Shown piece after piece: positions 1-5,872 of a stretch of DNA of 9,905 nucleotides. The stretch is from an uncultured Oscillospiraceae bacterium (GTDB taxonomy: Bacteria > Bacillota > Clostridia > Oscillospirales > Oscillospiraceae). The stretch is taken from the NCBI GenBank assembly GCA_905236265.1, contig CAJOOV010000190.1, positions 1 through 9,905 on the forward strand, given 5' to 3'. A program made the translations under genes and the position numbers. The notes below the pieces were generated by a model. The model was not told the origin of the DNA. It searched no databases and worked only from the letters and a program-made list of their open reading frames with translations. How positions within the stretch are numbered: position 1 is the first letter of the stretch; each line of letters begins with the position of its first letter.

Positions 1-802
1 CCACGAACATCTCCACAAAGTCCGAGCCGGAGATGGAGAAGAAGGGGACGTGTGCCTCGCCTGCCACTGCCTTTGCCAGAAGAGTCTTGCCGGTGCCGGG
101 AGAGCCTACCAGCAGCGCACCCTTGGGCAGCCTTGCGCCGATGGCGGTGTACTTGGCGGGAGAGTGGAGGAAGTCAATGATCTCCTCCAGCGACTCCTTC
201 GCCTCATCCTGTCCGGCCACGTCACGGAAGGTGACGCCGGTCTCCCGCTCCACATACATTTTTGCATTGGACTTGCCCACATTGCCGATGCCGCCGCCCA
301 TTCTTCCGCTCATGGCGAAGCGGAAAAAGACCAGCATAGCCAGCACCGTCAATGCCATAGGCAGCACATAGGAGATCAGAAAGGCCGTCACCGGACTTTC
401 CTGCTCGAAGGGGGAGTAGTAGGCCACTCCGTGCTCCTCCAGAAGCAGGAGGAAGTCCGTGTAGTTCAGCGGCGTGGTATACAGATCCGGAACCTCCGCC
501 CCCTCCGGGACGGACTGCTCCAGCTCCTGATAGTGCTTTTCCAGCCACGCCTTGCCGCCCTCTTCCGTCAGCTTGACGGTGTATTTCCCCTGCTGCAGCT
601 TGACCTCTTCCACCTGATCCGCCTTGACCAGCGCTACCAGCTCGCTGAACTTGATCTCCTCCGCCCCCATCACGGCGGTGCGTCCGAGAATGACGTTCAG
701 ACCGATGGTGAGCACCAGCGCCCACACCAGCAGGGTAATGATTCCGGTGATGTTGCGCCTGCGGTTGTCGTTGCTGTTCTTGTTGTTATTATTCAAGGAC
801 AT
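1..802 (-). CDS. ftsH: ATP-dependent zinc metalloprotease FtsH, N-terminal 267 residues (C-terminal part outside window)
   Basis: Membrane-anchored AAA+ protease that degrades misfolded membrane proteins and some regulators. The visible part has a polar Asn-rich N-terminus (residues 3-16), a first membrane helix (about 18-39), an extracytoplasmic domain (about 45-135), a second helix (about 138-161), the Gly-rich linker, and the start of the AAA domain with TFRDVAGQDEAKE (191-203) and Walker A GSPGTGKT (233-240). The window ends at SGSDFVEMFV, so Walker B, the second region of homology and the HEXXH zinc site lie beyond base 1. The Walker A second residue is Ser where most FtsH proteins have Pro. 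The start is debatable: ATG at 802 has AGAAGG only two bases upstream, whereas TTG at 796 (residue 3) has the same AAGG at a normal eight-base spacing. It follows rnjA on the same strand but after a terminator and with its own promoter. The family identification is secure. Confidence 0.96.
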   Translation of the reverse strand, partial: MSLNNNNKNSNDNRRRNITGIITLLVWALVLTIGLNVILGRTAVMGAEEIKFSELVALVKADQVEEVKLQQGKYTVKLTEEGGKAWLEKHYQELEQSVPEGAEVPDLYTTPLNYTDFLLLLEEHGVAYYSPFEQESPVTAFLISYVLPMALTVLAMLVFFRFAMSGRMGGGIGNVGKSNAKMYVERETGVTFRDVAGQDEAKESLEEIIDFLHSPAKYTAIGARLPKGALLVGSPGTGKTLLAKAVAGEAHVPFFSISGSDFVEMFV

Positions 803-837
803 AACCTTCTTTTTATGAGTGTTTTGCCATGTGGATT

Positions 838-866
838 AGTGTACCACAGGAACGGCGGCAACACAA
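838..866 (-). promoter_or_regulatory. Sigma-A-type promoter for ftsH, extended -10
   Basis: On the minus strand, TTGTGT (866-861) and TACACT (843-838) are separated by exactly 17 bases, and the -10 is preceded by TG-N, an extended -10 element. The predicted start is near 831, giving a leader of about 30 bases before ftsH. It lies just after the rnjA terminator, which supports separate transcription of ftsH. Confidence 0.5.
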
Positions 867-894
867 GAAAAATGCAGGTAAACAATCTGTAAAT

Positions 895-942
895 AAGAAA
901 AAAGCGGGCGGGGCTCAGAAAGACCTTCTGAGCCTGCCCGCT
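895..942 (-). terminator. Intrinsic terminator after rnjA
   Basis: Read on the minus strand, a GC-rich stem (941-926 paired with 920-904, one small bulge, loop of five bases) is followed at once by a T-rich run (TTTTTTCTTATTT). It starts about 13 bases after the RNase J stop codon and is the clearest intrinsic terminator in the window. Confidence 0.88.
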
Positions 943-954
943 GAAGGGGAGGGC

Positions 955-2607
955 TTATACCTCCATAATCACAGGGAGGATCATGGGGCTGCGCTTTGCC
1001 TTTCGGAACAGATAGCCGGACAGCTCCCGCTTGACGTCCCCTTTGATGGTGGTGAAATCCGTGCCGGGGCGCACCCGGTTCAGTACGCCGCAGGCGAGAG
1101 AGCGCATCTCATCCATCAGCTCCTCCGACTCCTTCACATAGACGAAGCCTCTGGTGATGATCTCCGGGCCGGAGAGGAGGGTGTGGTCCATGGAGGACAT
1201 GGTGCAGACCACGACGATCATGCCGTCCTCCGCAAGGCGCTTGCGGTCCCGCAGCACCACGCTGCCCACGTCTCCCACGCCGTAGCCGTCCACCAGAATC
1301 CTTCCGGCGGTGACGGTGCCGTTTTCCCGGATGGAGTTGGGCGTCAGCTCGATCACATGGCCGATGTCGGAGATCAGCACATGGTCAGGCCGCATTCCCA
1401 TGCTCTCGGCAAGCTGTGCATGAAGGCGCAGGTGGCGCTGCTCGCCGTGGACGGGGATAAAGAATTTGGGGCGGATGAGGGCGTGGAGGATTTTCAGCTC
1501 CTGCTGGCAGGCGTGGCCGGAGACATGGAGATCCCTGTCCCGCTCGTTGATGACGGTAGCGCCCTTCCGGTACAGCTCGTTAATCACGTTGCCGATGGCG
1601 TTTTCGTTGCCGGGAATGGCGGAGGCGGAGAGAATGATGGTGTCCCCCGGCTGCAGCTCGATCTGCTTGTGGGTGGAGTTGGCAATCCGGGTCAGGGCAG
1701 ACATGGTCTCTCCCTGAGAGCCGGTGGTGATAATGCACACCCTGTCCTTGGGCAGGGTCTTGATCTGGTTCAAATCTACCAGCGTGTGCTCCGGCACCTT
1801 CATGTAGCCCAGCCTTGTGGAGACGGTCATGGCGTTTTCCATGCTGCGCCCGGAGACCGCCACCTTGCGCCCGTAGCGTGCGGCAACATTGATGATCTGC
1901 TGGATACGGTCTACGTTGGAGGCGAAGGTGGTGACGATAATCCGCTCCCGGCAGCCCTTGAACAGGGCGTCGAAGCTGGCTCCCACGGTAGATTCGCTCT
2001 TGGTGAAGCCGGGGCGCTCCACATTGGTGGAGTCGCACATCAGCGCCAGCACACCCTCGTTGCCCAGTTCACCCATGCGGGTCAGGTCGATCATGCCGCC
2101 GGAGATGGGGGTGGGGTCGATCTTCCAGTCGCCGGTATGGAGAATCGTGCCCACAGGGGTACGGATGGCAAAGGCCACTGCATCGGCGATGGAGTGGTTG
2201 GTGTGGATGAACTCCACCTGAAACACCCCGGCACGCACCACGTCCCCTGCCTCGCAGGTGATGATGTCGGTGGTGGAGAGGAGATTGTGTTCCTCCAGCT
2301 TCAGCTCCACCAGCCCGGCGGTCATGCGGGTGGCATAGATGGGGGCGTCAATGGAGCGCAGGACATAGGGCAGCGCACCGATGTGGTCCTCGTGACCGTG
2401 GGTGAGGAAGATGCCCCGGATTTTGGACTGGTTCTGAATCAGATAGCTGTAGTCCGGGATGACCACGTCGATGCCGTACATATCGTCATCCGGAAAGCCC
2501 ATGCCGCAGTCGATGAGAATAATGTCGTTTCGGTACTCCAGAACGGTCATGTTTTTCCCGATTTCGTTCAGACCGCCCAGAGGAATAATTTTCAGCTTTT
2601 CTACCAT
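955..2607 (-). CDS. rnjA: Ribonuclease J (metallo-beta-lactamase / beta-CASP fold)
   Basis: RNase J is the 5'-to-3' exonuclease and endonuclease that matures and degrades RNA in Gram-positive bacteria. The 550 residues match the usual length (about 555). Visible motifs are GGLNEIGKN (11-19), the zinc-binding HGHEDH (70-75), HTNHS with H138, HTGDWK with D160, the beta-CASP domain (about 210-340), the phosphate-binding HVSGH (361-365), the HGEQRH motif (387-392), and the C-terminal dimerisation domain. All metal ligands expected for an active enzyme are present. ATG at 2607 is preceded by AAAGGA at six bases. The gene has a long foldable leader (2608-2850) with its own promoter, and a strong terminator after it, so it is probably transcribed alone. 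The N-terminus is closest to RNase J1 of Bacillus; whether the genome also has a J2 cannot be told from here. Confidence 0.97.
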   Translation of the reverse strand: MVEKLKIIPLGGLNEIGKNMTVLEYRNDIILIDCGMGFPDDDMYGIDVVIPDYSYLIQNQSKIRGIFLTHGHEDHIGALPYVLRSIDAPIYATRMTAGLVELKLEEHNLLSTTDIITCEAGDVVRAGVFQVEFIHTNHSIADAVAFAIRTPVGTILHTGDWKIDPTPISGGMIDLTRMGELGNEGVLALMCDSTNVERPGFTKSESTVGASFDALFKGCRERIIVTTFASNVDRIQQIINVAARYGRKVAVSGRSMENAMTVSTRLGYMKVPEHTLVDLNQIKTLPKDRVCIITTGSQGETMSALTRIANSTHKQIELQPGDTIILSASAIPGNENAIGNVINELYRKGATVINERDRDLHVSGHACQQELKILHALIRPKFFIPVHGEQRHLRLHAQLAESMGMRPDHVLISDIGHVIELTPNSIRENGTVTAGRILVDGYGVGDVGSVVLRDRKRLAEDGMIVVVCTMSSMDHTLLSGPEIITRGFVYVKESEELMDEMRSLACGVLNRVRPGTDFTTIKGDVKRELSGYLFRKAKRSPMILPVIMEV

Positions 2608-2676
2608 AAATAATCCTTTCTGTATAGTGTTGTATGTAGATACGATTGTATTGAATCTGACAGGACGCGCCCGGAC

Positions 2677-2849
2677 TCGGAGAGGAGAAGGGCATAACTC
2701 ATGCGGGGTAACTCACAGAGAGACTGCCCTGCACATAGCAGCGCCCTGTGAGATTGCCCCGTGGGAGGAGAGGTAGCTTGTCTGAGCCGGTATCGGTATT
2801 GCCGGGACGCTATGATACAAAACGCCCCCAACACGCTTTACGTCTCCGA
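2677..2849 (-). ncRNA. Candidate structured RNA: rnjA leader or independent small RNA
   Basis: This segment lies in a 369-base gap without a gene and folds on paper into a long, closed structure. The ends pair perfectly: TCGGAGA (2849-2843) with TCTCCGA (2683-2677). Inside come GGGGGCGT (2829-2822) with ATGCCCTT (2695-2688, with wobbles), TCAT-A-GCG (2815-2808) with CGCATGA (2705-2699), GGGG (2760-2757) with CCCC (2708-2705, overlapping by one base), and a seven-pair stem CTCACAG (2752-2746) with CTGTGAG (2718-2712). A large open stretch (about 2807-2761) sits on the 5' side and may carry a small CCGG/CCGG hairpin. An extended -10 promoter lies just before it. The size and long irregular hairpin recall 6S RNA, but I recognise no family-specific sequence. 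Because no terminator separates it from rnjA, a regulatory leader is equally possible. Confidence 0.42.
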
Positions 2850-2850
2850 C

Positions 2851-2859
2851 AGTATAACA
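2851..2859 (-). promoter_or_regulatory. Extended -10 promoter before rnjA and its leader
   Basis: On the minus strand TG-T-TATACT (2859-2851) matches an extended -10 element, five of six in the hexamer. No good -35 is seen at 16-18 bases. The predicted start is near 2844, which falls at the first strand of the closing stem of the structured segment. The 5' untranslated region to rnjA would be about 237 bases. Confidence 0.55.
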
Positions 2860-2890
2860 GACGCTGACCAAAAAGTATAGTCCAAACTTC

Positions 2891-2925
2891 TCACAAATAA
2901 CCGCCCTTTTATGAGGTTTTTGTGA
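2891..2925. repeat. Bulged inverted repeat upstream of the rnjA promoter
   Basis: TCACAAA-T-AACC (2891-2902) is complementary to GGTTTTTGTGA (2915-2925): eleven base pairs with one extra T. It lies 35 bases upstream of the -10 and is not followed by a T run on the minus strand. It could be an operator for the rnjA promoter or a transcription end for the gene before it; the sequence does not decide. Confidence 0.4.
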
Positions 2926-2976
2926 TGGAAAGCGACCATTTGTTTCGATACTATCCCCCTTTACCCAAAAGAGCGC

Positions 2977-4131
2977 TCAAAAAGGGGCGGAGCCGCGGGG
3001 TTTTTCCCCTGCGGGGGGAATATCGTGGTGCAGCCGTGCCCCGGCCTCCACGCTGCGCCATGGCCAGATGCGCACCCGCTCCCCCAGCCATGCCCGCCGC
3101 CCCACACGGGCGCCGGCGCCCAGCGCCGAGCGGGAGCGCAGCTCCACCTGCCTCTCCGTCTGGGCATGGCGGCACAAAACGGCGCCGCTGATGTGGTTGT
3201 CAGCGCCCACAGTGCAGTCAATCAGGACGCTGCCCTCCACGCAGGAGCGTGCGCCCACCAGCGTGCCGGACTCCAAAACGGCATAGGGGCCGATGGAGCA
3301 CCCTGCCCCGATGGCAGTGTTTTTGCCGAGCCAGCAGGGCGGCGTCAGATGCACGTCCCGGGGCAGGGCACCGGCGGCGTAGATACCCGGCTGGGGCTGG
3401 GGCAGGGTCAGCTCCAGCTTCAAATCGCCGTCCAGCGCCAGACGGACACAGCGGAGGTAGGAGTCCAGAGAGCCCATGTCGATCCAGCAGCCGGGAGGAC
3501 AGTCCGCAAAGAGCCTGCGGTTGTGCTCCAGCATGGAGGGGAAGAGATCACGGCTGAAGTCCCAGGGCACCCCGGCGGGCACATCAGCCAGAACGCTGCC
3601 GGAGAGGAGATAGATACCGGTGTTCACCGTGTGGGTGAATACCTGCTCCGGCTTGGGTTTTTCCACGAACCGCCGTATGCGCCCGTCCTTTCCCGCATCC
3701 ACCAGCCCGAAGGGGGTGGGGTCGCTCTCCTGATGCACCAGAAGGGTGGCCTCCGCCTCCCGCTGGTAGTGGCGCTCAATGGCGGCGGTGAGGTCGAAAT
3801 CCCAGAGACAGTCCCCGGAGAGCACCACGCAGTCCTCCCCGCCCAGAAAACCGGCGCAGTTGGCGGCGCCTCCGGCTGTGCCAAGGGGGGAGGGTTCGGT
3901 GAAATAGGTGAGCTGCATCCCCCAGCGGCTGCCGTTTCCGAAATAATCCGTGATCTCGTGGGGAAGATAACCCAGCGTCATGGCGGCCTGAGTGATTCCG
4001 TGGCGCCGGAGCAGGAGGAGAAGATGCTCCAAAACGGGACGCCCGAAGAGGGGAACCATGGGCTTTGGCAGCGTGGAGGTCAGCGGCTCCAGCCGTGTGC
4101 CCCTGCCCCCGGAGAGAATGACTGCTTTCAT
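2977..4131 (-). CDS. Sugar-1-phosphate nucleotidyltransferase with left-handed beta-helix domain (GDP-mannose pyrophosphorylase-like)
   Basis: Likely transfers a nucleotide to a sugar 1-phosphate to make an NDP-sugar for cell-surface polysaccharide; the exact sugar and nucleotide cannot be read from sequence. Residues 1-235 are the nucleotidyltransferase fold: GGRGTRLEPLT (8-18), the LPKPMVP lysine K23, SGDCLWD with metal-binding D107, VEKPK (156-160), NTGIY (170-174) and CWIDMGS. Residues about 262-360 are hexapeptide-like turns of a left-handed beta-helix, ending in RIWPW (354-358). Many clostridial relatives (mannose-1-phosphate guanylyltransferase type) continue here into a phosphomannomutase domain; this 384-residue protein stops instead with a basic, Pro-rich tail. 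The start is ATG at 4131, not further upstream, because MKAVILSGGRG is the family N-terminus and AAAGGA lies eight bases before it. That ribosome site is partly inside a hairpin. No promoter of its own was found. Confidence 0.88.
   Translation of the reverse strand: MKAVILSGGRGTRLEPLTSTLPKPMVPLFGRPVLEHLLLLLRRHGITQAAMTLGYLPHEITDYFGNGSRWGMQLTYFTEPSPLGTAGGAANCAGFLGGEDCVVLSGDCLWDFDLTAAIERHYQREAEATLLVHQESDPTPFGLVDAGKDGRIRRFVEKPKPEQVFTHTVNTGIYLLSGSVLADVPAGVPWDFSRDLFPSMLEHNRRLFADCPPGCWIDMGSLDSYLRCVRLALDGDLKLELTLPQPQPGIYAAGALPRDVHLTPPCWLGKNTAIGAGCSIGPYAVLESGTLVGARSCVEGSVLIDCTVGADNHISGAVLCRHAQTERQVELRSRSALGAGARVGRRAWLGERVRIWPWRSVEAGARLHHDIPPAGEKPRGSAPF
2979..3014 (-). terminator. Hairpin and T run at the end of the nucleotidyltransferase gene (weak terminator)
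   Basis: On the minus strand CCGC-A-GGGG (3014-3006) pairs with CCCCGCGG (3000-2993) around an AAAAA loop. A run of five T (2983-2979) follows nine bases later, overlapping the stop codon. The hairpin is inside the last codons. The gap to the T run is long for an intrinsic terminator, and an alternative stem (2987-2981 with 2962-2956) competes, so efficiency is doubtful. Confidence 0.4.
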
Positions 4132-4134
4132 TGT

Positions 4135-4161
4135 ACCATTCCTTTCTGGTATGGGAATGGT
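4135..4161 (-). promoter_or_regulatory. Hairpin covering the ribosome binding site of the nucleotidyltransferase gene
   Basis: In the minus-strand transcript ACCAUUCC (4161-4154) pairs perfectly with GGAAUGGU (4142-4135), with an 11-base loop. The Shine-Dalgarno AAAGGA straddles the loop and the 3' arm, and the start codon follows three bases after the stem. When folded, the hairpin would limit ribosome access. Confidence 0.45.
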
Positions 4162-4210
4162 GTTAGTGTGTACGCTTTTGGGAAAATGATACCTGCCTGC
4201 GGGGAGAGGG

Positions 4211-4245
4211 CGGCTCTGCCGCAAACCGGATTCACAGCAGAGCCG
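4211..4245 (-). repeat. Inverted repeat after the LytM gene, possible transcription end or processing stem
   Basis: CGGCTCTGC (minus 4245-4237) pairs perfectly with GCAGAGCCG (4219-4211), nine GC-rich pairs with a 17-base loop, beginning ten bases after the stop codon of the LytM gene. No T run follows (CCCTCTCC), so it is not a textbook intrinsic terminator; it may stabilise the upstream message or end it inefficiently. The rest of the 124-base gap (4132-4255) shows no convincing promoter. Confidence 0.45.
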
Positions 4246-4255
4246 GGAAGCGGCA

Positions 4256-5089
4256 TCAGCCCTCTTCCAGATAGGGCATGGGGTCTACACTCTCCCCGTT
4301 TTTCAGCACGGCAAAGTGGAGCCATGCCCCCTCGTTGCGCTCACCAAGGGCGGTTTCGCCCACAGTGCCGATCATCTGCCCGGCGTTGACCCGCTGCCCC
4401 TGCTCCACCTCCAAGTCCGGGGACAGGTTGGCATAGACGGTCATCATGCCGTCGCCGTGGTTCAGCGTCACCGTGGTGCCCAGCAGCAGGTCATTGGACA
4501 CGGACAGCACCTCCCCGTCCTTTGCGGCATAGACCCCGTCTCCCAGATGGGCGGAGAGATCCACGCCGTTATGGGTGCGCCAGTCATCCAGAGCGGCGTT
4601 GTAGGACAGCTCAGAGGCAGAGAAGGCGGCCACTGCCTCCCCCTCTACCGGGGCGAAAAAGACGGATTTTGCAGGCTCCTGCGCAGGCTGCTCCGCCTTT
4701 GTCTCAGCGGCGACCTCGGCGGCGGTCTCAGCGGCAGGCTCCTGCTGCGTCTTTTCCGCCTGCGCTGCCTGCTCGCCCTCCGCCGCCGGGACGGACTCCT
4801 TGGGCAGGATACTGGTCTGCTCCGCTGCCTTCTCCGTCTGGGAGGGCTTTACCTCGGAGGCAGACTGCACGGCAGGCTCCTGCTGGGTCTGTTCCGGCTT
4901 TACGGTCTGAACCTCCACCTGCGCAGGGGCGGAGACAGGCTGCTGGGAGGGGACGAGAGCGGTGTGGGCGAGATTGTAGAGATAGTAGCCGGAGCCGCCG
5001 ATGGCCATGACGCACAGCAAGAGCACCATGTAGAAGCCCTTGCCCAGCAGAAAGCCGCCGACCTTGCTCCAAAGGGAACGTTTTTTCAT
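4256..5089 (-). CDS. Membrane-anchored LytM/M23-domain protein, SpoIIQ-like, degenerate active site
   Basis: The 277-residue protein has a basic N-terminus, one membrane helix (about 19-38), a long Ala/Gln/Glu/Pro linker (about 45-140), and a C-terminal LytM (peptidase M23) domain (about 145-273) facing outside. The domain's order, with LSYNAALDDWRTHNGVDL, resembles clostridial SpoIIQ, the forespore protein that with SpoIIIAH links mother cell and forespore. Zinc ligands H173 and D177 (HNGVD) and H258 are kept. The first His of the usual HxH pair is Trp (W256 in AWLHFAV) and the usual YxHLS His is Asn (N221), so hydrolysis is unlikely and a binding or structural role is more plausible. ATG at 5089 is chosen over the GTG at 5098 because GGAGGTG overlaps that GTG and is well spaced for the ATG. 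It lies 47 bases after the phosphatase gene. A general M23 cell-wall protein unrelated to sporulation remains possible. Confidence 0.85.
   Translation of the reverse strand: MKKRSLWSKVGGFLLGKGFYMVLLLCVMAIGGSGYYLYNLAHTALVPSQQPVSAPAQVEVQTVKPEQTQQEPAVQSASEVKPSQTEKAAEQTSILPKESVPAAEGEQAAQAEKTQQEPAAETAAEVAAETKAEQPAQEPAKSVFFAPVEGEAVAAFSASELSYNAALDDWRTHNGVDLSAHLGDGVYAAKDGEVLSVSNDLLLGTTVTLNHGDGMMTVYANLSPDLEVEQGQRVNAGQMIGTVGETALGERNEGAWLHFAVLKNGESVDPMPYLEEG
4733..4896 (-). repeat. Direct repeat in the linker of the LytM protein
   Basis: Two 26-base copies (4733-4758 and 4871-4896) are identical at 24 positions and encode EKTQQEPA (residues 112-119) and EQTQQEPA (66-73). A shorter related segment lies near 4671-4690. 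The linker has probably grown by slippage or duplication and its length may vary between strains. Confidence 0.7.
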
Positions 5090-5097
5090 GAGAAACA

Positions 5098-5129
5098 CCT
5101 CCGAAGCTCAGTATGGACGGCTTCAGAGG
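5098..5129 (-). promoter_or_regulatory. Hairpin enclosing the ribosome binding site of the LytM gene
   Basis: In the minus-strand transcript CCUCUGAAGC (5129-5120) pairs with GCUUCGGAGG (5107-5098): ten pairs, one of them U-G, around a 12-base loop. The Shine-Dalgarno GGAGG is completely inside the 3' arm. It fills most of the 47-base gap after the phosphatase gene. The following UGUUUCUC is slightly U-rich, so weak termination is an alternative reading. Confidence 0.5.
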
Positions 5130-5136
5130 CGGTTAT

Positions 5137-5799
5137 TCACAATTCTTGTTCTTTTATCCAATTCAGAAAATCTGTCAGGTTCCGGGCGGTGTATCTGCAG
5201 GGAAAGGGGGAAAAGGCATCCGCCGGGGTGGTTCCGTTGCACACGGCGGCAAAGTCCAGCCCTGCACGCCGGGCGGTTTCCGCATCAATCACCGTATCTC
5301 CCACAAAAAGCACCCGTCGGCGGGGAACACCCGCCTGTTCCAGCGCCAGCAGTGCGCTGTCCGGGTGGGGCTTATAGTGCTTTACGTCGCCGCCGCCTAC
5401 CACAAAGGCCACCTGACGGGAGAGCCCCTGATGCGCCAGAATCTCCTCAATGACCTGACGGCGCTTGGTGCTGACGATGGCGGTGACGATTCCCTCACCG
5501 GAGAGCCAGTCCAGCAGCGCCCTGCAGCCGGGGAAGAGTCTTGTGCCCTGCACCTGAAGGGGGTTTGCCTTTTCCACATACAGCGCATGAAACTGCGCCT
5601 GACGCTGGGGGTCGGTGTCCCCGGTGAGCAGGGTGTAGGCGTTTTCCAGCGTCATGCCGATGGTGGTGCGCACTGCCTCCCGCTCAGGCGCAGGCAGCCC
5701 CATGCGCTCAAAGGCGTAGCGGAACCCCTCCACAATGCAGTCCGTAGCGTCCCCCAGTGTGTAGTCAAAATCAAAGAAAACAGCCTGATAACGGTTCAT
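5137..5799 (-). CDS. HAD-superfamily (subfamily IA) phosphatase, phosphoglycolate phosphatase / PpaX-like
   Basis: A small cytoplasmic hydrolase that removes phosphate through an aspartyl-phosphate intermediate; the substrate is not determined. In 220 residues all four HAD motifs are present: DFDYTLGD with nucleophile D10 and acid D12, IVSTKRR with S110, YKPHPD with K143, and VGDTVIDAETA with D168 and D172. The alpha-helical cap lies between motif I and about residue 85. Motif I has Tyr where DxDGT is usual. Overall pattern and size fit Gph/PpaX-type enzymes, but assignment to one substrate is not justified. ATG at 5799 follows GGAGGAG at a good spacing. It is the first gene of the minus-strand group, has a promoter at 5873-5901, and is divergent from the MATE transporter gene. 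Confidence 0.92.
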   Translation of the reverse strand: MNRYQAVFFDFDYTLGDATDCIVEGFRYAFERMGLPAPEREAVRTTIGMTLENAYTLLTGDTDPQRQAQFHALYVEKANPLQVQGTRLFPGCRALLDWLSGEGIVTAIVSTKRRQVIEEILAHQGLSRQVAFVVGGGDVKHYKPHPDSALLALEQAGVPRRRVLFVGDTVIDAETARRAGLDFAAVCNGTTPADAFSPFPCRYTARNLTDFLNWIKEQEL

Positions 5800-5829
5800 T
5801 TCCAGCTCCTCCCTCTCCCGCCGGATTGA

Positions 5830-5858
5830 TTGACAGGGGAGAATTCTCCGGGTAAAAT
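5830..5858 (+). promoter_or_regulatory. Strong sigma-A promoter for the MATE transporter gene
   Basis: TTGACA (5830-5835, perfect) and TAAAAT (5853-5858, five of six) are separated by exactly 17 bases. Predicted start is near 5865, giving a 40-base leader to the ATG at 5905. The spacer contains a perfect palindrome. Confidence 0.85.
5838..5849. promoter_or_regulatory. Perfect 12-bp palindrome in the promoter spacer, candidate operator
   Basis: GGAGAATTCTCC is a perfect dyad centred between the -35 and -10 of the MATE promoter. A dimeric repressor bound here would block RNA polymerase. It also lies in the leader of the divergent phosphatase transcript, so one protein could affect both directions. 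I cannot name the regulator. Confidence 0.5.
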
Positions 5859-5872
5859 AGGGATATATGAAA

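Noticed and set aside
829..2613. 594-codon plus-strand open frame opposite RNase J
   Set aside because: It is antisense to a gene with all RNase J motifs, has a His/Asp/Gly/Val-rich shadow composition and no ribosome site or domain.
2677..2849. Calling the RNase J leader segment a definite 6S RNA, T-box or known riboswitch
   Set aside because: The size and shape recall 6S RNA, but I see no T-box GGUGGNACCGCG sequence, no known riboswitch core, and cannot confirm the 6S consensus, so only a generic structured RNA is reported.
2608..2976. Remnant of a phosphomannomutase domain after the nucleotidyltransferase
   Set aside because: None of the frames in this stretch shows phosphomannomutase motifs; the region is better explained by a promoter and structured leader.
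3025..4389. 454-codon plus-strand open frame opposite the nucleotidyltransferase
   Set aside because: Shadow of the real gene on the other strand; composition and lack of any domain or start signal argue against coding.
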